The translations under genes were made by a program, and so were the position numbers. Shown here piece after piece: positions 51,990 through 64,000 of a DNA stretch of 64,000 bases. Source of the stretch: Callaeas wilsoni (taxonomy: Eukaryota; Chordata; Aves; Passeriformes; Callaeidae); the NCBI GenBank assembly GCA_013398955.1, contig VWPU01008504.1, positions 45,011-109,010 on the forward strand, read 5' to 3'. The notes under the pieces were generated by a model, which worked only from the letters and a program-made list of their open reading frames with translations, did no database searches and was not told the DNA's origin. Each line of letters opens with the position of its first letter. Within the stretch, counting starts at the first letter, position 1.

Positions 51990-54363
51990 CAACGACCTCT
52001 GTCAGTCCTGACTTCTGTGGAAGTTCAGTGGCATCACAGAGACACAAACACTGTGACACAAAAATGCTCTTGTTTACCCAAGGAAGCCTAGTTTCTGTCC
52101 CAGCCAGACCTCAGCTCAACACTTCCAAGCTCTTGTAAGGAAAAAAAACACCCAAACAAACCAGAACAAAACTTCCTTCGAAGCTTGGAGCCCTCCAGTC
52201 CCTTCAGAAACAGAGCAGGCAGGAGATACAGAATTAAACACCCTTAATCACTTCCACTTCAACCACTTCCAGTCCTCTCTGGTGTGTTTTCACCGACATA
52301 AACACTGGGTTTTGGCTGGTCTTGTCTATTAACTGGTATCTTTAGACAGCACCATAACCAAATGTACTCCGCATATTGAAAAAGCAATAATTTAAATAAA
52401 TACTTTTGCTTCACTCTTTACATAAATAATACATATTTGCTCCATATATTGCTGCATTTAAATGTTATGATACCCAGCCTTTAGGTATCAATGCCTTTGA
52501 TACCAGTTCAAGGTAGCATTTAAAGCCTTGACATATAATTGTATATTTATATTCTTCCCTAGTAAGGTCAACTGAGAATAACAGGCTTAATTTTGAACAT
52601 ATCTGTCCTTGAATCATATTTTAAGATTTTGAAATTATCCCATGTTTGCCCTACCTGAAATACTAATTCTGTTACACCGGTGCTTTTAAGTTCATAGTCA
52701 TTGCTTCCAAAACTAACTGTGCTTTCTGTGCTAATCAAAATATAGGGAAATTCAAGAATATCCCTTTAATAGTTTCTGGATTTTTCTTTCAGGTATCTTC
52801 CATGCACGCTAACCACTCCATTCCTTAATTTCCAATAATCCCAGTTAAATCCAGTGCAATGAAGCAACACTACAATATTCAAGAAAAAGTTCTACATACA
52901 ATGTTTACATTTGGGTTAAAAAAGGATGCAAAAAGAAAATCAAACAAAAATTCCACAAACACAGAGTCAGTAAAACATAAAACTTTCCTTTTGCAGGTGG
53001 GATCTCTTCCTTTAGAATTGTTCCAATGTACTGAATCTAGTTGACAAGTTTCTCTAATATTTTAAGCTCTGTGGCAGCACAGTTCCACTCCTATTTAAAT
53101 AAAATATCTCAAGAAAGAGGTTTTCAGTTGAAGGACTCTGATAACCAAGAGGCCAACAGTGACCTTTGCATAAACAATTACCTTAGAAAACAGTGTTTGT
53201 TTGAAACAATATGATACAAGTTTATTTTCAAAAGGTAAGACAATGATCTAGTAAGTGAACTTGGCACTCGTGCACTCTGACAGGTTTACCAGTAATGGCA
53301 AGTATACAACTCACTTTCAGAAGAAAGCTGAAAAATGAGAGATCAGAGTTTAAAAAAAAAAGTGAAGAAGTTACATATTTAAAAAAAAATTTTAATATTA
53401 GATATGTAGATTTATATGGAGTACCATGTAACAATGAACTCTCCAAGAACAGGAGAGTCCTGGCATGGAAGGATTAAACTGATTTCTCTTCCCTGAACTC
53501 GATCTGTTTTTACAGGCACCACATACAATCATCCCGTAACTAATGCTGGAACTGCCCTACTTCATCCTCAGTGGAATGTAATCAACGGCACAGAATCATC
53601 ACTGCTTCCAAAATGCTATCTGCACATCATTTTGCTGTGAAGCAGCTGTTAGTAATTCAATATTCTCTTTACTTAAAGAGTGAGAGCTGTTCATGGTTTT
53701 CCTTTGGCAAGCTGGGGGCAAAAAGGAAAGAGACAGATGCGTAACGCTTAATTTAAACCCAGTGAAATTTGAAAGGCTAACAAAATTTTGATGACTTGTA
53801 TTCCTGCCTGAGAAGGCCGAAAGTCCCTATGACTTTTCTGATTACTTATTTTAGGACTAAGTATTGGAAACCCCCAGGTAAGTGGAGCAGAAACAATACT
53901 TGTCCTTTTCCCTCTCCACTCCTATACACAGGTAAGACTGATGGCTTTCCTTGATGCCAGAGCAAAGGCTGATGCAAACTTCATGCAAGTTCTTATTCTC
54001 AGGATAAAGTTTCCCCTCCTTCCTTCTGGCTACTGAGCATATTTTACCAATTCTGTAGCATGTCTGAAGCTGACTTCAGGCAGTTCCTGCAGTTCTTCAG
54101 TACAGCACATAACAATTGAGAAGTGAAGTCCTTGACGAGTTACGCTGCCTAACGTGGCTTTTACTAGAAAAACATTTCACAGTATTCAGCAAAACTAAAA
54201 ATTTCTTTGAAGAGTCAACTTCCACGAATAAGCAAGGCAGCAAATGCTGGAATCAGTGGCATATCAGTGAGATTAGTGTCAAAACTGTGAGTGTTTTCAT
54301 ACTGTACATTCTAACAGGAGCAACTTCAAAACCTAGATCAGGAAAATTTCAACTAAATGCAGA

Positions 54364-54414
54364 ACAGCAACAACAACAACAAAACCAAACCAAAAACAAA
54401 CAAACAACCAACCA
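54364..54414. repeat. CAA/CAAA-rich simple repeat
   Basis: A run of caacaacaac followed by aaaccaaacc and acaaacaaac units, in the RALGPS2 intron 49048-55527. It sits inside a 176-codon open frame whose glutamine/asparagine/lysine-rich section comes from this repeat. Confidence 0.85.
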
Positions 54415-55527
54415 GAAAAATAAAATCCCAACTTCTTTACCAAAGTCCCAGATCTTGATAGATGGTACAGTCACAAAAAGTTTGCAGTGTAGCATTTCTC
54501 TTCAGTCAGTGCAGAATCAGGCAAGTGGCCAAAACTTAAACCCAGACAAGCATTTCAGTCAGCAGGTTAAGGAATATTCTAAGTGTTTTCAGTTAAAAGT
54601 AATAGGATTTGATCATATCCTCAATAAGAGCAATCATGGTAAGTGAAAAAGCACATAAGCATTCACAGAAAAAAAAAAACCCTGAGAAGTTTAGAGGTTT
54701 GGTGTGAGTTTCAGATGATTAACAAAGATCTCTGTAAGTCTGAGACTGGGTACAGAGGTTAAGTCTGGAACACGGCTTGTAAGTTTGAGACATTATTAAA
54801 CATTTACAAGAGGAGAGATGAGAGTAATATGATTACTTCATCTGAAAGAGAAAATATGGCATTACTTAAAAAGAGCATCACAATTTTGAGACATGACTGG
54901 GTAACTACACAGCTGGACTCCTCCAGCTTTAATTGTGGAGAAAGGGAGAATTCTGTTCTTCTTTTAATAGTTGGTTTTACACAGAGAAATTGTTAAGTAA
55001 GAAAACCATAAATCTCAAATATACTACATAAAAATTATGCCAAATAGAGAGTTAAAGAACAAATTTTGTACAGAAAAATTGTTTGGAATTTTTTAAAGTT
55101 TGCCTGGAATCACCTTAAAAAGGTACCTATGCTGACAACAGGCTTCTACTTCTAGAGATAAAAACATCTGTGTGAAGCATAAGACACTCAACTAACACAG
55201 AAGGAAATTACATCTAATTACTAGTCCAGAAATCCTGTATGGCAAGCCTTTAACCTGTAATTATGATTCTGTCTTTATATAAAAGACAGCCAGCAGTTAT
55301 GGGGAAAATATGCACTTTTCATAGATTGCTGCTATTTAAAAGAGTATTTCTTCAACACTGGTTTGCTCTTTCTGCATATCCTGCAGATAAAGTATCTGCT
55401 AAAAGGAGTTGCTTAAGTTGTCAGGTAATCAGCTGTAATCCAAAAAGAAAGTGATGTGCCAGAACACTTAATCCCACAGACTTTCTGAAATGTGTACATG
55501 TAATAATGCTGGAAAAAAATAACTCAC

Positions 55528-55611
55528 ATGATTGAATCTTCTGGTGAAAGCAACAGCATTCGGTGCAGAACTGTATTTCTCTTTTTTATTCCAGCCACAA
55601 CTTGCCAGCTC
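55528..55611 (-). CDS. RALGPS2: RALGPS2 coding exon (RasGEF domain)
   Basis: An 84-bp, phase 0/0 exon encoding 28 residues, beginning [20 protein letters not shown] and ending FTRRFNH. It continues directly from the exon at 61638-61688. The acceptor ttctctcag and donor gtgagtt are both canonical. The C-terminal RFNH begins the conserved FNxxSxWVxxxIL block of CDC25 domains, which is completed by the next exon. Human RALGPS2 has DELSSCGW where this reads ELASCGW, so only the exon edge has drifted. It is separated from the next coding exon by a 6.5-kb intron. Confidence 0.95.
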
Positions 55612-58600
55612 CTGAGAGAACAAGGATGAAAATTCACTTCTTTAATTTAGTGCATAACACATGTTCAGAGCCAAAGGCATATAGAGACACAAATCTTGTA
55701 AGTTTTAAAATAACAGAGTAACAACACATTGAAGTAATACAGTTACACTCGTTCCAATTCTTTCTGCAAATTAAGATTCCACAAGTGTCATTCTTGAATT
55801 GTGTTGAGTTATTGGATTATTACAATTCATCTTTTGCTGAATTAGAGCTTTCCTAATTTCGTTACCACAGAAAATCCTGCTTGAAACATGAATCTGAGCT
55901 AGATAGCCAAATATCCTTTTGTTTTCAATCACTTCCTGAAGATATTTAAAGAGATGACACACCTTGTTAACTCAATCTAAGACATGTCTCATATTTTTAA
56001 CTTGGCATGTTGCGTCAAAGAAATACCAAAAAAGTGTCATCATTTAGCAGTAACAATGAAAGAAATACTATTTTCAGTTTTCCCTTCCAAAGGAGCCTAT
56101 TTTGGGAAACTACATCATCTTGTTATTTACTATCACTTAATTTCAAGGAAGCAGTTTTCAATAAAATCATCAATAACTAAATAACCAAAATGAGATCTTC
56201 CATTGGTATACAACAGCATATTAATAGATGCAAAGACAGCAATCAGCACGCAACCTGTTCCACAGTGCTACCAAGAAAAATAATCAATATAGACACAGCT
56301 TAATTATTCAAGTGGTATAATAGCAAAATACAGCCCTTCCTTTTTACTTATTCACGTCTTCCTTCAAGATCATCCACTCTGAAGTGCTCTCAGTTTTATC
56401 ACCACACTGAAAACTCCTCAGTGAAGTCATATTCACACTACACATCCAGCTACCATATAACCTAGGTAAGATGACTCAACATGTAACCAATAATTGTGCC
56501 ATTTAAGACACAGTTTAAAAGAATTTGGTATCTGGATAGTCTAAGATCTAATCTTTTTGACTTTTTTTTAACCAGAAACTTCTTAACATCTTTCCAACCA
56601 ATGTCACAAAACTACTAAAGAATCTCATGCTAGTTAAGAGGGACGCTGAATTCTTCTACCTGAAGTTTGTGGTGTGCTAGAAAAAACTCAAGAGATTCCT
56701 GGCCAGGCACTGGGAAGAATGCAGAGTTTCTGGCCTTGTATTCAGGGCCATTGCTTCAAATTTCACTAGGAAGTTGTGCCCCCTAAACCTACCCTGGACA
56801 ATCTGGCATGTTCAGCACAGGAATGTACATGCCCTGTTCTTACACCTGCACTTCAATGACTATGCATGAGACAACCACATGGCCCCAAATGACTCCTGTT
56901 CCGAAGGAGAGCAGGCTACTGGAGAAGGGATCCATCCAAGAGACTCTTGATTACACTCTCTATCCCTCAGTATCTCTAGTTTCCACTGGAATCACAGCTC
57001 TGCACTCAGAGGAACACAAGGGAATTCATCCACTGGCATCTGATAAACCTTCCTTAACAACGGGAAAAAAATTAGTTGTCACCTCAGGTTTAGGGAAAAC
57101 ATGGTAATTTCTTACAAATTCAGGCCATGTCCTTCAATTTCAATTCTCACCACTGAGTGAAAAACTCATAATGATTCTGGGCAGAAGCTCCCCACTGCCC
57201 TGGCCCTGTACATCTAAGGGCCCACAGGGTACAGACATCAGTGGCAAGAGATTTGGGAACACTGCAAAACAAAAGCTCCTGCTCCTGCCTGGGAAGACAC
57301 CCATCCAAATCCTTTTCCAGAGGTGCTGAGGCACAGCCACACAGGACCTGTGCCACCGCTTCTGATTCTTCAACAGCTTAGGGTGACATCCACACCACTG
57401 TTCAGGGACAGACACAGGAGAGGCACAGAGCTTTGAGAGTTCCAAAAATATTTCCCCCCCCGCTTTAGGAAGTGTAGGAAATGCTTCCTCATCTCACTTG
57501 CAAGACCCCTTTCTCCTGTGCAGCCAACTTTCTTTTCTCTTGCCTAGAAACTAAAAGAAAAGTGGTTTCCCTTTGCCTGTCAGGTTTCCCATGACCACCT
57601 GACCCCTCTGCCTCAGGGCACCCCTGCTCAGAACCCTCTTGCCCCTCTCTAGAACTTGCTTGTGCGAACTCGCTGCCCTTGGCACTGCCCATCCCACTGC
57701 CCTAAGATGCCACCAGCAGAAGAGCAGCCACCAAGGGTTTTGCCCTCCCTGGATTTGGCCTGGAGCAGTCCCACAGAGTCCCAACAAGGACAGATCTGAG
57801 TGCACTCATGCTGGCAATAAAACACACTCATACACCACACTGGAACTGAGAAACCCCTCTTATGCTTCTATAAAAATACTCACTTCTCTGCTACACAGGC
57901 TGTGCTGCCTATTCCATTACTCTGTTTCTTGATCTTCCTCTAGGATTCCACTTTTTCCACCAGAAGTTTCAAACCTGAAGTATTCTCCAGGATTATTTCC
58001 TTAGCCTGCCAGTCAGCTCAGGAATAGGAGCTCCATCACTACAACCACCAGTTTCTTATTTAATGCGGTGCATTTAAACTGATGTGAAAAACTGAAAGAC
58101 TTGGGATCAAGAACACAAAAACTGAACTTTCTCTGTAACTCATTTTGGTTTTCATTCCCTTCTGAATACATAGCATTTTATTTCCCTTTAACAAAATACT
58201 GTGGGAACATTGAAATTATAACCTGTACTACACAGCAGAGAGCGAGACTGTGTTTCTCAGAAAAACCTTTATCTAGGTTAAAGGGGAAGTTTCAAAAAGA
58301 AGAGAGAAAAAGCAAGGATTAATAGTGGAACTGGTCTACAACTTCAGAATAAGTAGAGATTAAGAATACTCAGTAAGTGAATTTTTCTTTCACTGCCTAA
58401 CCTGGTGAAGCAGAGGGAATGAAGAGGTTAAAGACAATAACCTAGCAGAGATTTTCAATATGAATACGTATGGGCAAATAATTTTGGATGATGTAAAACA
58501 TATAAAGTAATCAGATTTTCCAAAAAAAGCAAGCTGATGTGTTCTGCAAGGGGTCACGTGGCTGTTATTTAATGTTAACACAACTACCAGCAGCACAGCT

Positions 58601-61600
58601 GAGCAAGTCTGAGACTCCCTTCTGCTTTACAGTCACTGCTCTCCAGAAAGCCACAACCACTACAAGAAAGAGAGGACAAAAACCAACACATCACTTGCCA
58701 TTCCCAGGGAACAGAAGGAAATCTTATGACTGACTGGGGGAACTCCGTAATTTTTTTTTCCCTAAAAATTAAAACGCAAATTGGCTGCTTCCATACAGAT
58801 TGACCTTTATGTCAGAGAGGTGTGTTTGTTATAATCTTCATTTCTTATACTGCAGCCCACTAACTATTAATTAACAAAGAAGCAGTAATTCCTTCTCCTT
58901 TCTCAGAAGTGACTTGCAGGAGTTGTTAAAGAAGAAGGAAGGAAGGTTTCCAGAACCCAGGAGTGATACAGCCTGCTTACAGCTCAGGCAGAGGATCGTG
59001 TCATACAGAGTACCTAACCATGGTCATGGTTCAAGCCCCCACTTCTGGCTCACCCCAAATGTAAAGGCATCCACCACTCTCCTTAATCCCAGATTCTGTG
59101 GGCAACACCAAGCTCCCAGTCTGTTTTTCCACCAAGCATGAGATGGTGAGTTGTAGTGGGCAGTGTGCAGGAATTTGAGCACGCATGTGAACCCACAATA
59201 TTGCTAAGAAATTGAAATATAAACAGAAATAATTCTATTTACTTGCTACAGATAGAGGCAAAAGGCTGCCGAAGTATGCAAGTGTGCTGTGAGCATGTTC
59301 ATTGATTTTGATGCTAAAAGAAAAATCACTACATATTGCTTTGAAAAGTGTAACTCAGCTCTGTTTTTTTAAAGATAACCAAGATGAAATTCTGGTGTTG
59401 CTTTTTATAAAAGAAAAGCCGCCTGTAATAATTTAAGAAATATTTTAACACAATGAGGAAGGTGCAACACCACAATTTAAAAGATATTTAAAGAATACTG
59501 CTCACATGACCTGAAGATGAAAATTCATCTCCAGCAATTTTAAAAATTAAGCATCTCTGAGTACATCTTTCAGAAACCTTATTTGAGAAAATAAATGAAC
59601 ACACAGTAAAGGCTAAAAAATTTCATGTAGATTCCATTCTGCAGTTTGGGAAGCAAAGGGACATTGACAACCCATGTAACAAAGATTTTCTGGTGAATTA
59701 CAAATTGCAATAAACACCCTGTTTTTAAATCACTGGGAAAAGTGTTGCTCATCATCTCCCACCATGCATACAGATGAGAGCTGGGAAATTTGGTATCAGT
59801 ATTTAGAAGGAAAAGCCCCAAGTCTATCAATGCCTTTCAATCACTCGTTGAAGACTCACTTTAGGAGCCTTTTTATACAGGTGAAATCAGCTCAGTGGTG
59901 TTTTGTTCTCCAATTACAAACTCCATAATGCTTGAGTGTACGTGCCAAGGGATGGATAAAGATTTACAAGTGGAATCAAAACATGGATATGGCACAGTCT
60001 GGTAGAAACTTGAAGGAAACTCAGAAATCTATAACACTTCATTAACCTGCTGTCAAGATGCCTTGATGTAAACTAAGCCTTCCACGTCTGATATTCCCTT
60101 CTGCAAACCAGGAGAAAAGCAATTTAATTGTGTTTCGCCTTTTCTGACGTGAGAGCTGATCTTTCCAGCCCTTTTCCTCAGGGGATTAACACAGCTCAGA
60201 GACATCAGCCCCCAGCCCCCTGTGTACTGCGAAGGAGCACTGATGGACAGGTAATACCTGCACGCTGCCAGAGCCTTCAGCTGCTCGTGTGTCAACACTC
60301 CACGGGAGTCAAACAGCCGCCCTTCCTCCTGGATATTTTCCAGTGAAGCCATCACACCAATTCTTCTTATGCAGTACACAAAGATTTCTTATAAATAATT
60401 ACTTTACAGATATATTTGCCTACGTTCGCATATTTTTTTCTGAATAGCCCTCGAGTGCTTTTAACTGGTAGAAAAGGTTTATCGTGATCTTCTAACAGGA
60501 TCTCTCTTTTTTAAAGCTCTTCTCCAAAGCTTGAAAGCATTTTACTCTTTTATCTGACTCTTTTAAATGTTTTCCTCATATGTATGTCTGTGTACTGCTT
60601 TTGCTAATGTTAAGTACTGCTGTGATGCAAGTTCAAATCAGATCAAATGGAAAGCTCTCCAAAGGACTAAACCAACAAAAAAACCCCAAAAATTCAAACC
60701 AACAAACTAAAAAATGAACCAAAACCCCACATATATCCACAAGTGCTGAAGAAGACCTTGCTGAAATCTTATGAAAGCTGAATCACGGCATCTTCAAGTA
60801 CAGATCAAACAGCAGCCTTCCAAAAAATTCCCAGGTAACACAAATGATGAAATCAATAATCACAGCCAAGAGATTGAGCAGATTTCTCCACTTGAAGCAA
60901 AATATTCTTCAGCGTGTCAGAGAGTGACATGAGAAACCTGCTGCCAGTGAAATAGTTTGTGATGGACTGAAAGTGACTGATGACCTGAGAAAGACTTTCA
61001 CAGTACTGACAAAATGGACAATAAACTGAAAAATAAACCCTCAGAAGTGCAAAACAGTGCCCACAGGAAAATGCCTACGGTACAGAAACAAGGAGGAACG
61101 AATTCATCATTTATTATAGTCACTGTGAAGATGCTGAAATGAGCTCAAGTCAGCTAAAATCTGAAAGGAATATGGCAATACACAGAAGCAAACGAGAGAA
61201 CACAAATCATCAAGGTATTATCCCGACATATCCACAGATCACACACATCCTGAATGCCTTTACAACCATTTTCATTTGGCCAAAGGAGAAGTGAAGCAGT
61301 TATGGAAACACGGGACAGGATGAAGTATTAAAACAGGTATCAGTAGCTGAAACCTAAAACATTATGATCAGAATAATCAAATCAGGATGTCTGACATTCA
61401 GAAACACTAAATTCCAGATGCTTCATCTCCAGCATAAGCTGAATTAAATACCAATATTAGTCCCCAAACAAACTCTTAGTTCCAGATATTTTTCTGTTAA
61501 AAAACCATCTGCTTCAGAGCTGTATGAATTGGGACAAAAATTAAGATTTATAGACATATACTTTGCAATTCCAGAATTTATACTCTGGCATCCCTTTTTT

Positions 61601-61637
61601 CATTTAAACTGGAAAACAAAGCCAATGAAATACTTAC
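55612..61637 (-). other. RALGPS2: RALGPS2 intron, 6.0 kb
   Basis: The flanking exons join as KAIQPE-ELASCGW. A GC-richer block at 56690-57850 with open frames on both strands, and a smaller one at 60060-60375, are not assignable to a known element or gene by eye. Confidence 0.85.
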
Positions 61638-61688
61638 CTCTGGCTGAATTGCTTTAAATACAGGCACATCCATTAGTGTTATTTGACC
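61638..61688 (-). CDS. RALGPS2: RALGPS2 coding exon (start of RasGEF domain), most 5' exon in window
   Basis: This 51-bp, phase 0/0 exon encodes 17 residues, GQITLMDVPVFKAIQPE. It matches RALGPS2 from about residue 55 of the human protein, at the beginning of the CDC25-like RasGEF domain. On the minus strand it is preceded by a pyrimidine-rich acceptor (ttattccag) and followed by a consensus donor (gtaagta). RALGPS2 activates the small GTPases RalA and RalB by nucleotide exchange at membranes. The exons for the first ~54 residues, including the start codon, were not found between here and 64000 and should lie beyond the window. RALGPS1 is a paralogue, but later exons match RALGPS2 more closely as I remember the two proteins. 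Confidence 0.93.
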
Positions 61689-62789
61689 CTGGAATAAAAA
61701 TTTTAAAAAAACATACGTTAAGATCAAAATTAACCCTGCATTCCATTTAGGTGCTGTGCTGCTTATGAATTGCATTTGTTCTGTTTCCTTTTCTTATTTA
61801 GCTTTCATTTTGTGCCTAATTTCAAAGGTTTCCGCTTCTACCACAGGGCCATCCTGCAAAACCAAAGAAAAAAAGTGCTCCCAGCTTCACATGCACAAAT
61901 AATAAACAGATTCTGAGAAATTATTCTCAGGAGCATAGTCCTGCAGTTACATAGCAAGAGCTTGAGCTCAGAAACACGACGTAAGAGCCTCCTCAGGGAG
62001 ACAAGGAACTCACTGCAGGTGCTCAAGGGCAGCTTCTCTTCAAACTCTGAATGTTAGTCCAGCTACACAATTCTGCTGAAACATCCCCACAACTTTTCAA
62101 TCAATACTTGAACCATATTTGAGTAACTAAGCAAAGCAATTGTTCAGTTGCTCAGCAACTGTTAAAATTAAACACAGCCATCTCTCTTCCAGCAAGGCAG
62201 AGTCAATAAGTGCATTTTCATTCTGGGATGTCTGTTCAGCTTTGAAAAGAGGGAAGTCAAAGATGAGGTTTTGCATTTTGAAATATATTCACATATATTT
62301 TATTAATCCTGCACAATTTAGGATTGCTGACGGTCTATGTATCCAAAAAAAAGACCATTTCTTTCAAAGGCAGCCCAGAAATACCAGTGCCATCCGAGTC
62401 AGGTATCACAAATTTTCTTTTACTAATGAATCCAGGACCTTGCTCTGTTCCCTCAGCTGTCAGCTGCACAGCTTTATTCCCATTTCCTTGAAAACAGCAG
62501 TGCCCCATATATACACTGCAAGGTACACACTGACAGGTTTGTGACTCTCACAAATTGCAGCTGCCATTGGATGCCACTGAGGATGGCAAAACAGCTCCTC
62601 AGAGAAAGCCAACCTTGCAGGAAAATTTTAACTGGGATGCTCCAGTTGAAAGACAGCAAGCACAGAGATGTACCTGCTCTAATGAGGCAAGACGTGTTTT
62701 GCAAAGACAACCCAATCTATACTTGGTAGCACATCTTGACCTCTAAAGGCATTTTTAGATAGGAATTCTGACAATCAATGATAAATATT

Positions 62790-62809
62790 AAAAAAAAAAA
62801 TATATATAA
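62790..62809. repeat. Poly(A)-(TA)n simple repeat
   Basis: Eleven A followed by tatatataa, intronic. It could be the remnant of a retroposed tail, but no element body is recognisable beside it. Confidence 0.7.
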
Positions 62810-62954
62810 TTTGCCTGTAACCTACACTCTGACACAATCACCCGGTATTTTGCAGAGAAGTAACAAGCCCTTTAGGTGTTTCATATTTACACGCTCTCTT
62901 TCCTTGGCTCTGCTTTAGTTGGCTGCTCTTTCCCCCCAAAAGTGGGGCTGGAAT

Positions 62955-63113
62955 GTCGATGTGCTGGAGGGCAGGAAGTCTGCAGAGGGATTGGACAGGC
63001 TGGATCCATGGCCAGTGGCATGAGATTCAACAAGGGCAAGTGCTGGGTGCTGCCCTCGGATCACAACAACCCCAGGCTGAGCTACAGGGGAGAGTGGCTG
63101 GAAAGGCACATTA
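62955..63113 (+). mobile_element. CR1 LINE ORF2 fragment (reverse transcriptase region)
   Basis: The sequence matches the CR1 ORF2 segment encoding MRFNKxKCxVLxxxHNNPxxxYR...EWLE. Here it reads MRFNKGKCWVLPSDHNNPRL and RGEWLERH. Upstream DNA (ggagggcaggaagtctgcag) is also CR1-like but contains small deletions relative to the usual ggaaggctctgcag, so the frame is broken. It is a truncated, inactive internal fragment about 250 bp before the LTR-like element at 63368. Confidence 0.75.
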
Positions 63114-63367
63114 AGGGAAGGGTTAACTCTTCCTTTTGATTTCCAGTGAGGAACCCAGTCCTGGAACAGCAGCCACAGAACTCCATCTCCAGCCTCCTGT
63201 TTGTATGCTTAAGTCTATCAAGATTTCTCAGAAATGTGTTATATTTGGTGAATGTGGCTGACTGGGTGCATCATTATGCTGCTCAGTATGATGCATTAGG
63301 ATTTTAGCTTTTATATGTTCAAATATTTGTAATCCTGCAATTCTTTAGTGTGTAGCTCTGAGCTCCA

Positions 63368-63729
63368 TGTAGAGTGTTAGCTACTGCTTTTCCCATTTTG
63401 GTCAGACACAACCATTCCTCTCCAGGCCTGAGAATCAAGGACACCTCCCTGTCTCAGGCCCCGAGAAATGGAAACAAAAGTGAGTTGGGGGGGAGCAAAC
63501 TGAGAGAATGGGACTGCACTGCCTGAAGCTGTAATTGGACAATTAACCTCTGATATGCAAATGGACAAAACTTATATCTGTCCCAAAAACGTGTGACTGT
63601 GTCCATCCTGGGTGCAGTCTCTGCGAGACTCCTGCACTGCCCAAGGTGCACCCTGTGAAGGCCTTTTAATAAATCCCTGCCCTTTATCCTTTCACTCTGT
63701 CCAGCCTCTGCTCCAGGGCAGCCTCTACA
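63368..63729 (+). mobile_element. Probable solo LTR of a different endogenous retrovirus family
   Basis: A block of about 362 bp bounded by the 7-bp inverted termini TGTAGAG and CTCTACA. It contains the typical R/U5-like order of avian ERV LTRs: a promoter-like AT stretch (cttatatctgtccc), then AATAAA (63670-63675), then a C/T-rich tail. I see no convincing target-site duplication, so the ends are approximate; an alternative pair would be TGTTAG at 63375 and GGCATCA ending at 63737. It does not resemble the 342-bp LTR pair. Confidence 0.6.
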
Positions 63730-64000
63730 AGGCATCAACTGAAGCAAATTAATAGGTAAATCAGTTGGGTTTGGGAAGGTGAAATGAAAAGAATGGGCGC
63801 TTCAATAAAACTCAAATAGAAGGTACATTAAAAGATCCTAACAAAAGACACAGGCATTTCAATGGTTATTAATGTTTCACTGCAAATCCTCCTCACTAAA
63901 ACAAGATTACAGTAACACCACAATAAAAATAAGGCAGGAAACTGATTCTTTGTTCACACTGAAGAGAGAAGACTTAAAAACAAATGTTGTCCTTCTTGCC

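Larger units (their letters stand above)
49048..55527 (-). other. RALGPS2: RALGPS2 intron, 6.5 kb
   Basis: Holds solo LTR copy 2 (49666-50007), a CR1 tail (51111-51197), the duplicated block around the N at 51577, and the CAA-rich repeat at 54364-54414. Confidence 0.88.
61689..64000 (-). other. RALGPS2: RALGPS2 intron (continues off the right edge)
   Basis: Contains a poly(A)-(TA)n repeat, a CR1 ORF2 fragment (62955-63113) and an LTR-like element (63368-63729). The preceding RALGPS2 exon (encoding about SFDAVVFDVLKVTPEEYA) was searched for and not seen. Confidence 0.8.

Noticed and set aside
54116..54646. 176-codon plus-strand frame with a Q/N/K-rich middle
   Set aside because: The middle is the translation of the CAA/CAAA simple repeat, which lacks stop codons in this frame; no homology visible on either side.
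1..64000. CRISPR arrays, operons, phage or other prokaryotic systems
   Set aside because: The window is vertebrate intron and exon sequence; no regularly spaced repeats, ribosome-binding sites or dense gene arrays occur.

Overview
This is a vertebrate, almost certainly avian, nuclear genome window. It is AT-rich and intron-dominated, with short exons bounded by GT/AG splice sites. It carries fragments of CR1-type LINEs, which dominate bird and reptile genomes, and solo retroviral LTRs. Nothing in it looks prokaryotic, and most open reading frames are chance intronic frames.

Two genes account for all the coding sequence I can support. The minus strand of the whole window is the middle of RALGPS2, a Ral guanine-nucleotide exchange factor. 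Eleven consecutive exons, all in matching phase, run from 61688 down to 2386. They encode 361 uninterrupted residues: the CDC25/RasGEF catalytic domain, the PxxP linker, and the start of the stretch leading to the PH domain. The N-terminal exons lie beyond 64000 and the PH-domain exons lie before position 1. Nested on the plus strand inside one large RALGPS2 intron (17640-41241) is a complete coding sequence for ANGPTL1. It has four coding exons between 26839 and 35778 and encodes a 492-residue secreted protein with a signal peptide, coiled coil and fibrinogen-like domain. The same nested antisense arrangement is known for the mammalian orthologues.

The rest is intron. Recognisable content is: a pair of closely related 342-bp solo LTRs in opposite orientation (6921-7262 and 49666-50007), a third and different LTR-like element (63368-63729), three CR1 fragments (near 16.3, 51.1 and 63.0 kb), simple repeats, a 35-bp alternating purine-pyrimidine tract (18675-18709), a pyrimidine-rich tandem array (34971-35079), and a direct-plus-inverted repeat at 33481-33626.

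Two single-N positions (12273 and 51577) each sit exactly between two near-identical direct copies, of about 220 bp and 412-419 bp. These look like unmerged contig ends rather than biology. The first creates a false partial copy of a RALGPS2 exon.

I found no evidence of an undescribed multi-gene system. The most useful second-look items are the assembly duplications, the palindromic repeat in ANGPTL1 intron 2, the inverted LTR pair, a possible ANGPTL1 5' UTR exon, and an unexplained long open frame at 21973-22596.
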